64,000 nt of DNA, taken from positions 2,849,501 through 2,913,500 of the forward strand of contig OX638353.1 of assembly GCA_951813255.1 (NCBI GenBank), given 5' to 3'. A program made the position numbers and the translations under genes. This stretch comes from an uncultured Dehalococcoidia bacterium (lineage in GTDB: Bacteria > Chloroflexota > Dehalococcoidia > Lucifugimonadales > JAAXIE01). The notes beneath the pieces were generated by a model, which saw only the letters and a program-made list of their open reading frames with translations, was not told the origin of the DNA and made no database searches. How positions within the stretch are numbered: position 1 is the stretch's first letter; each line of letters opens with the position of its first letter. Shown piece after piece: positions 8,470-16,290 of this stretch.

Positions 8470-9285
8470 ATGCCGGAACTACCTGACGTAGAAGCCACCA
8501 GTCGCTACCTGCTCAATTCCGGGCTGGCAGGCCATGCCGTGCGGAACGTGGAGCTCTTCTGGTCCCGAGCCGTCAGGACCCCCGGCATCGAGGACTTCGT
8601 CCTCACCCTCTGCGGCCAGCGCATCGAGACCGTCGGACGCCGTGCCAAGTTCCTCCTCTTTCCACTGGACCAAGGCTGGACGTTGGTAATGCACCTCCGC
8701 ATGACCGGCTCCCTCTTGGTTGAAGACGCCACCACACCCCGGCCCACCATGACCCGCAACCTCTACGTACTCGACGATGGCCGCGAACTCCGCTTCGTCG
8801 ACCCGCGCAAGCTGGGCCAAATCTGGCTACTCCAAGACACCGATGCACTACTGGCAGGCCTTGGCCCGGAACCCCTCGGCCCCGGCTTCACTATCAGCGT
8901 CCTCCAGTCCTGCCTCGCCAAGCGCTCCGCCCCCATCAAGGCCCTGCTCTGCGACCAAGCCGTCATCGCCGGCATCGGCAACATCTACGCCGACGAACTC
9001 CTCTTCGCCGCCAACATTCACCCCCTGACCCCAGGCTCCGGCCTGTCGGAGCCACAGCTAGCCCGCCTGCATGCCGAGATCGAGCCCATGCTACTGGAAG
9101 CCACCGAGACTCTGACCACATCCATGCCCTACCACGGCCCGCCCACCGAATCACCCGAAGGCCTCCAACGCCTCAAAGTCCCCCGCGGCCGTAACGGCGT
9201 CTGCTCGCAATGCACAGGCCCCATCACCCGAGTCCCCGTCCGAGGCCGCAGCACCTACTACTGTGAAGTGTGCCAAGCAGCCTGA
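8470..9285 (+). CDS. mutM: Formamidopyrimidine-DNA glycosylase
   Basis: A 271-aa base-excision repair glycosylase/AP lyase that removes 8-oxoguanine. It begins MPELPDVE, so Pro1 would be the catalytic nucleophile after Met removal, with the adjacent Glu. The conserved Lys is in GRRAKFLLF. The helix-two-turn-helix segment is GIGNIYADELLFAANIHP. The C-terminal zinc finger has CSQC and CEVC pairs. It starts 8 bp after the aldolase stop, in a probable transcription unit. Confidence 0.96.
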   Translation: MPELPDVEATSRYLLNSGLAGHAVRNVELFWSRAVRTPGIEDFVLTLCGQRIETVGRRAKFLLFPLDQGWTLVMHLRMTGSLLVEDATTPRPTMTRNLYVLDDGRELRFVDPRKLGQIWLLQDTDALLAGLGPEPLGPGFTISVLQSCLAKRSAPIKALLCDQAVIAGIGNIYADELLFAANIHPLTPGSGLSEPQLARLHAEIEPMLLEATETLTTSMPYHGPPTESPEGLQRLKVPRGRNGVCSQCTGPITRVPVRGRSTYYCEVCQAA

Positions 9286-9295
9286 CGCGCCGTGT

Positions 9296-9324
9296 TTGAC
9301 CCTTCTCTGCCCTGTCTGTAGAAT
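9296..9324 (+). promoter_or_regulatory. Sigma-70-type promoter for the FmdB-like gene
   Basis: TTGACC (9296-9301), a 17-bp spacer and TAGAAT (9319-9324). It lies just after mutM and 30 bp before the next ATG. Position and spacing are near-consensus. Confidence 0.75.
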
Positions 9325-9353
9325 CCCAAGTAGCCAACCGAGGAGCGAAGCTC

Positions 9354-9575
9354 ATGCCCGTATACGAGTACGTCTGCACCACCTGCAGCCACAAGTTCGA
9401 CAAGATTCAGCCCATGGGGGCCACCCAAGCCGAGTGTCCCCATTGCGAGCAGCCAGCTAGGAAGGCGATCTCCCTCTTCACCGCGACGGCAACCTCCGAA
9501 GACGGCCTCCCCATGCCCGTAACTGGAATCGGTGGTGGTGGCTGCTGTGGCGGAGGTTGCGGCTGCGGCGTTTAG
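9354..9575 (+). CDS. FmdB-family zinc ribbon protein
   Basis: A 73-aa protein of the FmdB putative regulatory family. The N-terminus MPVYEYVCTTCSHKFDKIQ has CTTC, followed by CPHC, forming a one-site zinc ribbon. The tail is very rich in glycine and cysteine (GGGGCCGGGCGCG), as in many family members. GAGGAG precedes the ATG, and it has its own promoter. The role is unclear; it was named from formamidase operons. Confidence 0.88.
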   Translation: MPVYEYVCTTCSHKFDKIQPMGATQAECPHCEQPARKAISLFTATATSEDGLPMPVTGIGGGGCCGGGCGCGV

Positions 9576-9600
9576 CCGTCCCTCTCCAGCCTCCGGTGCG

Positions 9601-10359
9601 CTAAGTAGGCCCGCCAGCGAACGCTTGGCGCACCTTGCCCCTGATCGCAACCCACAGTGCACCTAACCTCTTCCTCCGCAACACCACTACGCAAACCGCC
9701 CCCAAGATGACTGACTTCACCAATGCCAGTATCCCCACAAATAGCGTTGCATCCAGCCAGAACCCTTGAGGGAACATCATCACCAGGAAATGCCTTCGCG
9801 GGTCCAGTTGCCAGAAGTCGTTGGCGAAACTCACTTGGTGGAACAGCAGGAACAGACTGTCGAACCCCACCAACGCGATGAGCCCCACACCAACAACGAA
9901 CGCGACAGTAACTTCACTGCCCCATAAACCCAGACGTGCCAGCCTCACTCCATCGCTCCGGCCCCTCCTCCACAGAGAGACCGCCACATACCCCAACAGA
10001 TAAGCCATCGCCCCGGCACCCAATCCATAAACACCCCACAGCAGTCTCTTCACGTCTTCCATATGAGTCAGTTCGCGCTCGGTGAAAAGCTCCCTCTCTT
10101 CCCCATGCACCTTGGCCCTCAACACAAGCGGACTGCCCGGGGAGTTGAAGTAATCGCGTATAGTGCGCGCACTGGCACTCAACTCCTCATCGGTGATGCC
10201 AGTGCGTCGCGAGATGTCGTACTTCTCAAAACCGTAGCTGTACAGGCGCAACTCATTAAAGGCGTACGTCACGCTACTGCAGATGAACAATACCGGCACA
10301 GCTACCACGAACAGCACTGTCAACCCTCGCCACAGATACGCCAAGACACCCCCTTGCAT
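9601..10359 (-). CDS. TIGR01906 / DUF1461 family integral membrane protein
   Basis: A 252-aa membrane protein with helices near residues 9-30, 105-125, 145-165 and 205-230. A large extracytoplasmic loop contains RRTGITDEELSASARTIRDYFNS. The diagnostic segment is FHQVSFANDFWQLDPRRHFLVMMFPQGFW, described here by its end residues (about 172-200), and is typical of TIGR01906 proteins. Function unknown. It is divergently transcribed from mazG with about 55 bp between starts. Confidence 0.8.
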   Translation of the reverse strand: MQGGVLAYLWRGLTVLFVVAVPVLFICSSVTYAFNELRLYSYGFEKYDISRRTGITDEELSASARTIRDYFNSPGSPLVLRAKVHGEERELFTERELTHMEDVKRLLWGVYGLGAGAMAYLLGYVAVSLWRRGRSDGVRLARLGLWGSEVTVAFVVGVGLIALVGFDSLFLLFHQVSFANDFWQLDPRRHFLVMMFPQGFWLDATLFVGILALVKSVILGAVCVVVLRRKRLGALWVAIRGKVRQAFAGGPT

Positions 10360-10380
10360 GGCACGGTAGCACCCGCCCCG

Positions 10381-10409
10381 TTGCGAGGCAACGTGCCCCC
10401 TCCTATAAT
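10381..10409 (+). promoter_or_regulatory. Promoter giving a leaderless mazG mRNA
   Basis: TTGCGA (10381-10386), a 17-bp spacer and TATAAT (10404-10409). The ATG at 10416 lies exactly where transcription should begin, seven bases after the -10, and there is no Shine-Dalgarno sequence. Confidence 0.7.
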
Positions 10410-10415
10410 CGGTTC

Positions 10416-11210
10416 ATGCCTCCACCGGAAGAACCCTCTCCAGACGCCCCCACTTTTCAGGATCTCCTGCAGCTCGTCGACCGCCTCCGCTCCCCCGATG
10501 GCTGCCCTTGGGACTTGGAGCAGACCCACGAGTCCCTCAAGCGCAACCTCCTGGAGGAGTCCTACGAAGTCTTGGAGGCCATCGATTCCGCCGACCCCGC
10601 CAAGCTCTCCGAGGAGTTGGGTGACATCCTCGTTCAGGTGGCCTTCCACTGCCACATCGCCGAGCAGGCCGGTACATTCCAGTCCTCCGATGTAATCCAG
10701 AAGATCAACGACAAGCTCGTCCGTCGCCACCCCCACGTCTTTGGCGACGCTGTCGCTACCGATGCCCGACAGGTGGAGCAGCAATGGGAAGCCCTCAAGG
10801 AAGCCGAGGGCACCCGCCGCTCCCGAGTAGAGGGCATCCCCCGCGACCTCCCCTCTCTAGCCGCCGCCCAGCTCATGCAGGACCGTGTAGCTCGCGATGG
10901 CTTTGAATGGGACGACATTTCAGGCGTCCTAGAGAAGGTATCCGAAGAGGTCGAGGAAATCCGGCAGGCCTCAAATGACAGTGAACGCGCCGCCGAGTTC
11001 GGCGACCTGCTTCTAGCCCTCGTCAACCTAGGCCGCTGGATGGGCGTCCACGCCGAGGACGCCCTGCGACAAGCCAACACCCGCTTCTCCCAGCGCTACC
11101 AGCTAATGGAAGAAGCCGCCCGCCAACAGGATACTCGTCTCAGAGACCTGACCCTCGACGAGAAGGAAGCCCTCTGGCAGCAGGCCAAGCGCGATCTAGC
11201 CGGGAAGTAA
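10416..11210 (+). CDS. mazG: Nucleoside triphosphate pyrophosphohydrolase MazG
   Basis: A 264-aa house-cleaning enzyme that hydrolyses (d)NTPs to monophosphate and PPi. The first MazG domain has CPWDLEQTHESLKRNLLEE and the magnesium-binding ExxE / EELGD pair (LLEESYEVLEAID, SEELGDILVQ). The second, C-terminal domain has SEEVEEIRQA and EFGDLLLALVN. This two-domain layout and length match the E. coli-type protein. The start codon coincides with the predicted transcription start, implying a leaderless message. Confidence 0.95.
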   Translation: MPPPEEPSPDAPTFQDLLQLVDRLRSPDGCPWDLEQTHESLKRNLLEESYEVLEAIDSADPAKLSEELGDILVQVAFHCHIAEQAGTFQSSDVIQKINDKLVRRHPHVFGDAVATDARQVEQQWEALKEAEGTRRSRVEGIPRDLPSLAAAQLMQDRVARDGFEWDDISGVLEKVSEEVEEIRQASNDSERAAEFGDLLLALVNLGRWMGVHAEDALRQANTRFSQRYQLMEEAARQQDTRLRDLTLDEKEALWQQAKRDLAGK

Positions 11211-11349
11211 CCCAGGCACCTACCTTCCCCGGGACCTCATTCCCCAACGTTGGACCCATGTTAGAATTGCCCTGTCCTACGTACGTATCCAATCAGACTA
11301 CACCTTCGCCCCCATTCGGTGGCGTAACCCCGCCACAAGGAGGACTACC

Positions 11350-13689
11350 ATGGTGATAGGCCAGCCGTCCCGCATCGTTGGAGCCTCGGTAAAGCGCAAG
11401 GAAGATCCACGCCTTATCACCGGTGAGGGCAAGTACACCGACGATGTGCAGTTGCCCGGCATGACCTACATGTCGGTCCTCCGCAGCCCCCATGCCTCCG
11501 CCCGCATCGTCAGCATCGACACCTCCCGCGCAGCTCAGCACCCCAGTGTCCTTGCTGTCATGACCGGTGACGAATGCACTCAACTTTGCCACGAACCTCT
11601 ACCCGTCGCCGCCCCGTTCCCCAACATGAAATACGTCGACCGCTACCCCCTCGCCACCGACCGTGTGGTGTTCGTGGGCGAAGTGGTAGCCGCCGTAGTC
11701 GCAGCCGACCGCAACTCGGCTAGGGATGCCGTTGAGTTGATCGAAGTGCAGTACGAGATCACGTCCCCGGCTATCGATATGGAGAATTCGGCCGCCGCAG
11801 ATTCCCAACTGGTCCACCCCGAGCTCGGTACCAACATCTGCTACGAGCACACCGGCACTGCCGGAGACCCCGATGCAGCCTTCGCCGAGGCCGACGGCAC
11901 TGTGAGCGAGAAGATGTCCCAGCCCCGCTTGGTGGCCGTCCCCATGGAAGGCCGGGCAGTCGTCGCCAATTACGAAAAGGCCGAGGGCAAACTGACCCTC
12001 TGGGTCGGCACCCAGAGCCCTCACCTCGAGCGAACCTTCATCTCCAACATCCTCGGCATACCCGAGAACAAAATACGCGTCATCGTCATCGACATGGGTG
12101 GCGGCTTCGGCGTGAAGATGAACTCCTACCCCGAAAACTCCTTGGCCTGCCTCTTCAGCATGAAGTTGCGGCGCCCGGTGAAATGGATTGAGGAGCGCAC
12201 GGAGAATTTCGTAGCCACCGCCCACGGCCGAGGCCAGTCCCAGTACGTCGAGGCCGCCTACAAGAACGACGGCACTTTGACCGCCCTGCGCCTTCGCATG
12301 TACGCCGACCTCGGTGCCTACTGCCAGGTCGTCTCCCACATGATTCCCACCCTTACGCCAGTCATGGCCCCCGGCGTGTACGGCGTACAGAACTTCGCTT
12401 GGGAAGCCTACGGCGTGCTGACCAATAAGATTCCCTACGACGCCTATCGCGGAGCGGGACGCCCCGAAGCCGCTTATATCATCGAGCGCGTCATGGACCT
12501 TATCGCCCAGAAACTTGGCATGGAACCCACCGAGATCCGGCGCAAGAACTTCATCCCCACCGAGTCCTTCCCCTACGTCACGCCAACCCACATGCCCTAC
12601 GACAGCGCCAACTACCCCGAGGCCTTGGACAAAGCCTTGGAAATCTCTGGATACGGCGAACTCCGTGCCGAGAAGGAACGGGTACGGGCACAGGGCGGCC
12701 TCATGGGCATAGGCGTCACCGTCACCACCGAGATATGCGGCATGGGGCCCGCCTTCACCATGGGTGGCTTGGGAGGTTTCGAGTCCGCCGTCGTCCGCTT
12801 CCACCCCACCGGAAAGGTCACCGTCCTCACCGGTGCATCGCCCCACGGACAGGGCGAAGAGACCTCCTTTGCCCAGTTGGCAGCCGACGACCTCGGAGTC
12901 CCCTTCGAGGACATCGACGTCGTCCACGGTGACACCGACATCGTGCCCAAGGGCACCGGTACTTTCGGCAGCCGTGCCTTGGCCGTCGGAGGCACCGCTA
13001 TCCTCCAAGCCGGTGCCAAGGTCAAGGAAAAGGCAGCAGAGATAGCCGGTGCCCTCTTGGAAGTGCCAGCCCAGCAGGTGGTGCTGGAAAGTGGACGCTT
13101 CTACGTGGAGGACGTTATGGAGAAGTCCGTCAGTTGGGCTGACGTAGCCCGCGAGGCCTACGACGGGCGCATGCTCCCCCCCGAGGTGGAGCGCGGCTTG
13201 GAGGCCACCGCCTTCTGGGAGCCTCCCGGTCTCACCTTCCCCTACAGCGCCCACGTCGCCGTGGTTACCATCGACCCCGACACCGGCGAGGTGACCCTCA
13301 ACCGCTACTTCTCCGTTGACGACTGCGGCGTTGTCATCAACCCTATGCTGGTGGAAGGCCAGATACACGGCGGCCTCGCCCAAGGCATAGGCCAAGCCCT
13401 CCTTGAAGAGGCAGTCTACGACGACCAAGGCCAGCTCATTTCCGGCAGCCTTATGGACTACCCCGTCCCCTTCGCCGACGAGCTTCCAAGCTTCACGTTG
13501 GACCGTACCGTCACGCCAACTCCCAACAATCCCATGGGTGCCAAGGGCATCGGCGAGATGGCCACAGTAGCCGCCACGCCCACGGTAGTCGGTGCCGTCG
13601 TCGACGCCCTCTCCCACTTGGGCGTCACCCACATCGACATCCCCATCCGTCCCGAAAAGGTGTGGCGAATCCTCCACCCCGAGGGGTAA
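11350..13689 (+). CDS. Xanthine dehydrogenase-family molybdopterin-binding (large) subunit
   Basis: A 779-aa large subunit of a molybdenum hydroxylase (CO dehydrogenase / aldehyde oxidase / xanthine dehydrogenase superfamily). It starts with GASVKRKEDPRLITGEGKY. It has MGGGFGVKMNSYPEN and the active-site loop AYRGAGRPEAAY, the form seen in so-called form II CoxL proteins rather than the AYxCSFR of true CO dehydrogenase. The catalytic Glu region is AKGIGEMATVAATP. AAGGAGG precedes the ATG. No FAD or [2Fe-2S] subunit gene is adjacent, which is unusual. Substrate unknown. Confidence 0.9.
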   Translation: MVIGQPSRIVGASVKRKEDPRLITGEGKYTDDVQLPGMTYMSVLRSPHASARIVSIDTSRAAQHPSVLAVMTGDECTQLCHEPLPVAAPFPNMKYVDRYPLATDRVVFVGEVVAAVVAADRNSARDAVELIEVQYEITSPAIDMENSAAADSQLVHPELGTNICYEHTGTAGDPDAAFAEADGTVSEKMSQPRLVAVPMEGRAVVANYEKAEGKLTLWVGTQSPHLERTFISNILGIPENKIRVIVIDMGGGFGVKMNSYPENSLACLFSMKLRRPVKWIEERTENFVATAHGRGQSQYVEAAYKNDGTLTALRLRMYADLGAYCQVVSHMIPTLTPVMAPGVYGVQNFAWEAYGVLTNKIPYDAYRGAGRPEAAYIIERVMDLIAQKLGMEPTEIRRKNFIPTESFPYVTPTHMPYDSANYPEALDKALEISGYGELRAEKERVRAQGGLMGIGVTVTTEICGMGPAFTMGGLGGFESAVVRFHPTGKVTVLTGASPHGQGEETSFAQLAADDLGVPFEDIDVVHGDTDIVPKGTGTFGSRALAVGGTAILQAGAKVKEKAAEIAGALLEVPAQQVVLESGRFYVEDVMEKSVSWADVAREAYDGRMLPPEVERGLEATAFWEPPGLTFPYSAHVAVVTIDPDTGEVTLNRYFSVDDCGVVINPMLVEGQIHGGLAQGIGQALLEEAVYDDQGQLISGSLMDYPVPFADELPSFTLDRTVTPTPNNPMGAKGIGEMATVAATPTVVGAVVDALSHLGVTHIDIPIRPEKVWRILHPEG

Positions 13690-13738
13690 CGGGTTCTAAT
13701 TCGAAACAGCTAACCCGTCCCACCAAGTAACGACTAAT

Positions 13739-13760
13739 CCCTTCCCCACGAGGGGAAGGG
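13739..13760 (+). terminator. Hairpin between Mo-hydroxylase and ATP sulfurylase genes
   Basis: A perfect 9-bp stem, CCCTTCCCC with GGGGAAGGG, around an ACGA loop. No U-tract follows, so it may act as an attenuating or mRNA-stabilising hairpin rather than a complete intrinsic terminator. Confidence 0.5.
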
Positions 13761-13804
13761 AAGGTCAATAGCGGTATTGAAACTCACACCCGAAGGAGAC
13801 ACCC

Positions 13805-15037
13805 GTGGTCGATAACGCCTTGTCACCCCATGGAGGAGAACTCATCGAGCGCGTCCTCACTGGCGAGGCCGCCCGGCAGCGAATCCAAAGCCTCCCCTCA
13901 ATCCCTGTTCGCGAGCCTTTGGCCCGTGAGTGCATGAACATCGCCTTGGGTTTCTTCTCACCTCTACAGGGCTTCCTCAATCAAGCTGACCTCCACTCCG
14001 TCGTCGAGAACATGCGTCTCGCCAGCGGTTATATCTGGTCCGTGCCCGTGGTCTTCGACATATCGCCGCAACAGGTCGCCGAATTGGGGCTGCGGGTGGG
14101 CGACTCCGCCCTCCTCACCTTCCAAGGCAATCCCCTTGCCGTGCTCGAGGTGGAGGACATCTACTCCTACGACAAGGAAGCCATGGCCCGCCACGTCTAC
14201 GGGACCACCGACGATGCCCATCCCGGCGTTGCTCGCACCTACGCCTACCAGGAACGCTTCATCGGCGGTCCGGTGACCTTGGTCAACTATCCCACCCTCC
14301 ACCAGCCCTTCGCCGACTTCTGGTATACCCCCACTACCATGCGCCAAGCCGTGGCCGAGCGCGGCTGGAAGCGCGTTGTCGCCCACCAGACCCGCAACGT
14401 GCCCCACGCCGGCCATGAATGGAGCATGAAAGGCGCTTGGTTCGCCTCCGACAGCGACGGCGTTCTGGTCAACGCCGTCGTCGGCGAGAAAAAGCTGGGC
14501 GACTACATCGACGAGGCCATCCTCATGGGCCAGGACACGGTGCGCCAAGCAGGCTACTTCCGCCAGAACGTGCACATGACATCCATGCTCCTCTGGGACA
14601 TGCGCTACGCCGGCCCCAAGGAGGCCGTGTTTCACGCCCTCGTCCGCAAGAACCTCGGCTGCACCCATCACATGTTCGGGCGAGACCACGCTGGCGTCGG
14701 CCGCTATTACGACACCTACGCCGCCCATCACATCTTCTCCGAGCTACCTCCGCTGGGCATCGAGCCAGTTCTCAGCTTGGAATGGTGGTATTGCCCGGTC
14801 TGCAAGGGGTCAGCCTACGAGGGTCTCTGCGGCCATGCCGACCAGAAAGAGGAACTCAGCGGCACCCTGATGCGACGAATCCTTGAGGGTGGTGAGGAGC
14901 CCGACCCGGCCAAGTTCCGCCCTGAAGTCCTGACTGTCGTCCGGCAGTGCGCCTCGGACTACGGCTTCGGCTCACCCTTCGTCACCGAGCAGTACCTAGC
15001 CAACCGCAACCCGGTGATGTCCTTAGACCCGCTGTAG
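13805..15037 (+). CDS. sat: Sulfate adenylyltransferase (ATP sulfurylase)
   Basis: A 410-aa homooligomeric-type ATP sulfurylase: sulfate + ATP to adenosine phosphosulfate + PPi, or the reverse. Motifs are QTRN followed by VPHAGHEW (the HxxH nucleotide site), and GRDHAGVGRYYD. A C-terminal CPVC plus C-G-H set suits the zinc site seen in many bacterial and archaeal enzymes. It starts at GTG 13805 with GAAGGAG upstream. No APS kinase, APS reductase or Apr/Dsr genes adjoin it, so the direction of use is open. A rhodanese remnant follows. Confidence 0.93.
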   Translation: MVDNALSPHGGELIERVLTGEAARQRIQSLPSIPVREPLARECMNIALGFFSPLQGFLNQADLHSVVENMRLASGYIWSVPVVFDISPQQVAELGLRVGDSALLTFQGNPLAVLEVEDIYSYDKEAMARHVYGTTDDAHPGVARTYAYQERFIGGPVTLVNYPTLHQPFADFWYTPTTMRQAVAERGWKRVVAHQTRNVPHAGHEWSMKGAWFASDSDGVLVNAVVGEKKLGDYIDEAILMGQDTVRQAGYFRQNVHMTSMLLWDMRYAGPKEAVFHALVRKNLGCTHHMFGRDHAGVGRYYDTYAAHHIFSELPPLGIEPVLSLEWWYCPVCKGSAYEGLCGHADQKEELSGTLMRRILEGGEEPDPAKFRPEVLTVVRQCASDYGFGSPFVTEQYLANRNPVMSLDPL

Positions 15038-15081
15038 ATCCTTACCGCTTGCCCATAAGAGCGATTGGACAAGAGCATCAG

Positions 15082-15477
15082 TTGAGCATCGATCAACTTC
15101 ACCACTACCAGAGCAAACTCGCCTGCGAAATGGACTCGGCGGACCTCGCTCTAGGCTTGCGCAAACGGTGAATCTATCGTTGGAATGGTCGCCCCGCCAG
15201 TGCCTATGCCCAGGAGCATCTCCCCAGTGCCATCAGTCTCCCTCACAGAGAGATCTGCGACGCTTCTACTGGCTCCCTGGACAGATCGTATCTCTACATC
15301 TGCTACTGCGACGGCATTGGATGCAATGCGTCAACGAAGACCGCCCTGACACTCCCTACTCTGGAGTTCCAGATACACGAACTGATAGGCGGGTTGCACT
15401 GGTGGAAGCGCGATGGCCACCCCACCCACCGGGACGAAGCGGGGTCGGTCAATGGCGCCAAGTGCGTCTCCCACTGA
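15082..15477 (+). pseudogene. Rhodanese-like sulfurtransferase, disrupted
   Basis: One reading frame, interrupted by TGA at 15169-15171, matches a single-domain rhodanese family. It begins LSIDQLHHYQSKLACEMDSAD and resumes with RPASAYAQEHLPSAISLPHRE. It then has the active-site loop CYCDGIGCNASTKTAL and ends with ELIGGLHWWKRDGHP. Between about 15161 and 15193 another frame reads ANGESIVGMVA, which fits the family's beta strand better than the frame containing the stop. Two compensating small indels are therefore likely. No ATG exists (TTG 15082 possible). It is convergent with the UGSC gene, four bases away. An assembly error is possible. Confidence 0.75.
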
Positions 15478-15481
15478 ATCG

Positions 15482-16024
15482 CTACTTCGTCAGCAGTAAC
15501 TCCAACACCTGCGGCAGCGCACGCCACGCCTGTTGGGCAACCCCATCCTCCTCCAAGCTGCCCACTGGATGGGGAATTACCGCGAAGGGATAGTCCTCAA
15601 TTCCACGAATCTTGGCGATGGCGTTGCCCGAAGCGATGAACGGCTCGGTGCAAATGGCTGCTGCGGGCATCCCTGCCTTCTCGAAGCTGATTGCGTCGTG
15701 CACACTGCACGTACTGCAGGACCCTCAATCGCCAATCGCGGTAATCACCGCATCGCACTGCTCCAATAGTTCGTCCACCATCTCCTGCTTCGCCGGCCTG
15801 GATACATCGCGCTTGTTCAAGCGCACAACGCCCTTAACGTCGTAGGTGTCCTGTAGCAGGCTGGTCACCGCATCCAGCAGAGTGTCCGAGTTCCGTTTGC
15901 CGTTGGCAAGCAGCCCCAGCACCCGGCCATTGAGGTCATCCAGCCGGGGCGCCATATTCGTGTTGTCCGGCAAGGCCTCCACCGTGGGGTCGAGGAGCAC
16001 CATATCCGTCTTCTCCGCTGTCAT
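15482..16024 (-). CDS. UGSC-family selenoprotein (UGA = selenocysteine at codon 100)
   Basis: Two reverse-strand segments join into one 180-codon frame if TGA at 15725-15727 is read as selenocysteine. The junction reads TAIGD-U-GSCSTCSVHDAISFEKAG, exactly the motif that names the UGSC family; related proteins can have Cys at this place. A hairpin at 15697-15711 lies at bacterial SECIS distance. AAGGAGG precedes ATG 16024, and a TAGAAT (16067-16072 on the reverse strand) may be its -10. Predicted thiol/selenol redox protein of unknown substrate. The upstream gene at 16628 may be its functional partner. A conventional gene caller would report two truncated proteins. Confidence 0.88.
15697..15711 (-). 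promoter_or_regulatory. Candidate bacterial SECIS hairpin of the UGSC gene
   Basis: Immediately downstream of the UGA, a perfect 6-bp stem CGTGCA/TGCACG closes a GUG loop. The loop is at nucleotides 20-22 after the UGA, within the range known for bacterial SECIS elements with a G in the apical loop. A short hairpin in coding sequence can arise by chance, so this is supporting evidence only. Confidence 0.65.
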
Positions 16025-16113
16025 TGCGCCTCCTTCATGGGAACCTTACCCTGATGAGTCAGCCCGATTCTAGCATCGAGGCTACGGACTGCAAAGACAC
16101 CATTGCTATCCTC

Positions 16114-16142
16114 TTGACGCGTCCAAACAAGCGTTCTATAAT
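16114..16142 (+). promoter_or_regulatory. Strong promoter of element A
   Basis: TTGACG (16114-16119), a 17-bp spacer and perfect TATAAT (16137-16142). The spacer (GTCCAAACAAGCGTTC) resembles those of the two sister elements (e.g. GTCCCAAACATAAGTTC), so the whole promoter is conserved and not only the boxes. Confidence 0.8.
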
Positions 16143-16148
16143 AAGTCT

Positions 16149-16190
16149 GGAGAGTTCGCTGGCACTGACCCCTACAGGTCCCCAGCTTTT
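16149..16190 (+). ncRNA. Predicted ~42-nt hairpin RNA of element A
   Basis: From the predicted start near 16149, the transcript soon forms GCTGG/CCAGC (16158-16162 with 16182-16186) and an inner GACC/GGTC stem, then UUUU at 16187-16190. The ACTGACCCC on the 5' side of the loop is shared with elements B and C. It could be a small RNA or a conditional terminator controlling read-through into the array. Confidence 0.6.
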
Positions 16191-16290
16191 CTCTTATAGG
16201 ACCTATAGAGAAGGCGCCATGTGGGAAATGCCCTGACAAACAAGGCTTTGCCCAACTGTTCGGTAAAGCCCCGAATTGCACAATATAACA

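Noticed and set aside
11350..13689. Aerobic CO dehydrogenase (CoxL)
   Set aside because: The active loop is AYRGAGR rather than AYxCSFR, and the small and medium subunit genes are missing.
15169..15171. Rhodanese UGA as a fourth selenoprotein
   Set aside because: The UGA is not at a Cys position, the active-site residue is an ordinary Cys codon, the following hairpin is weak, and the neighbouring bases fit the family only in another frame.
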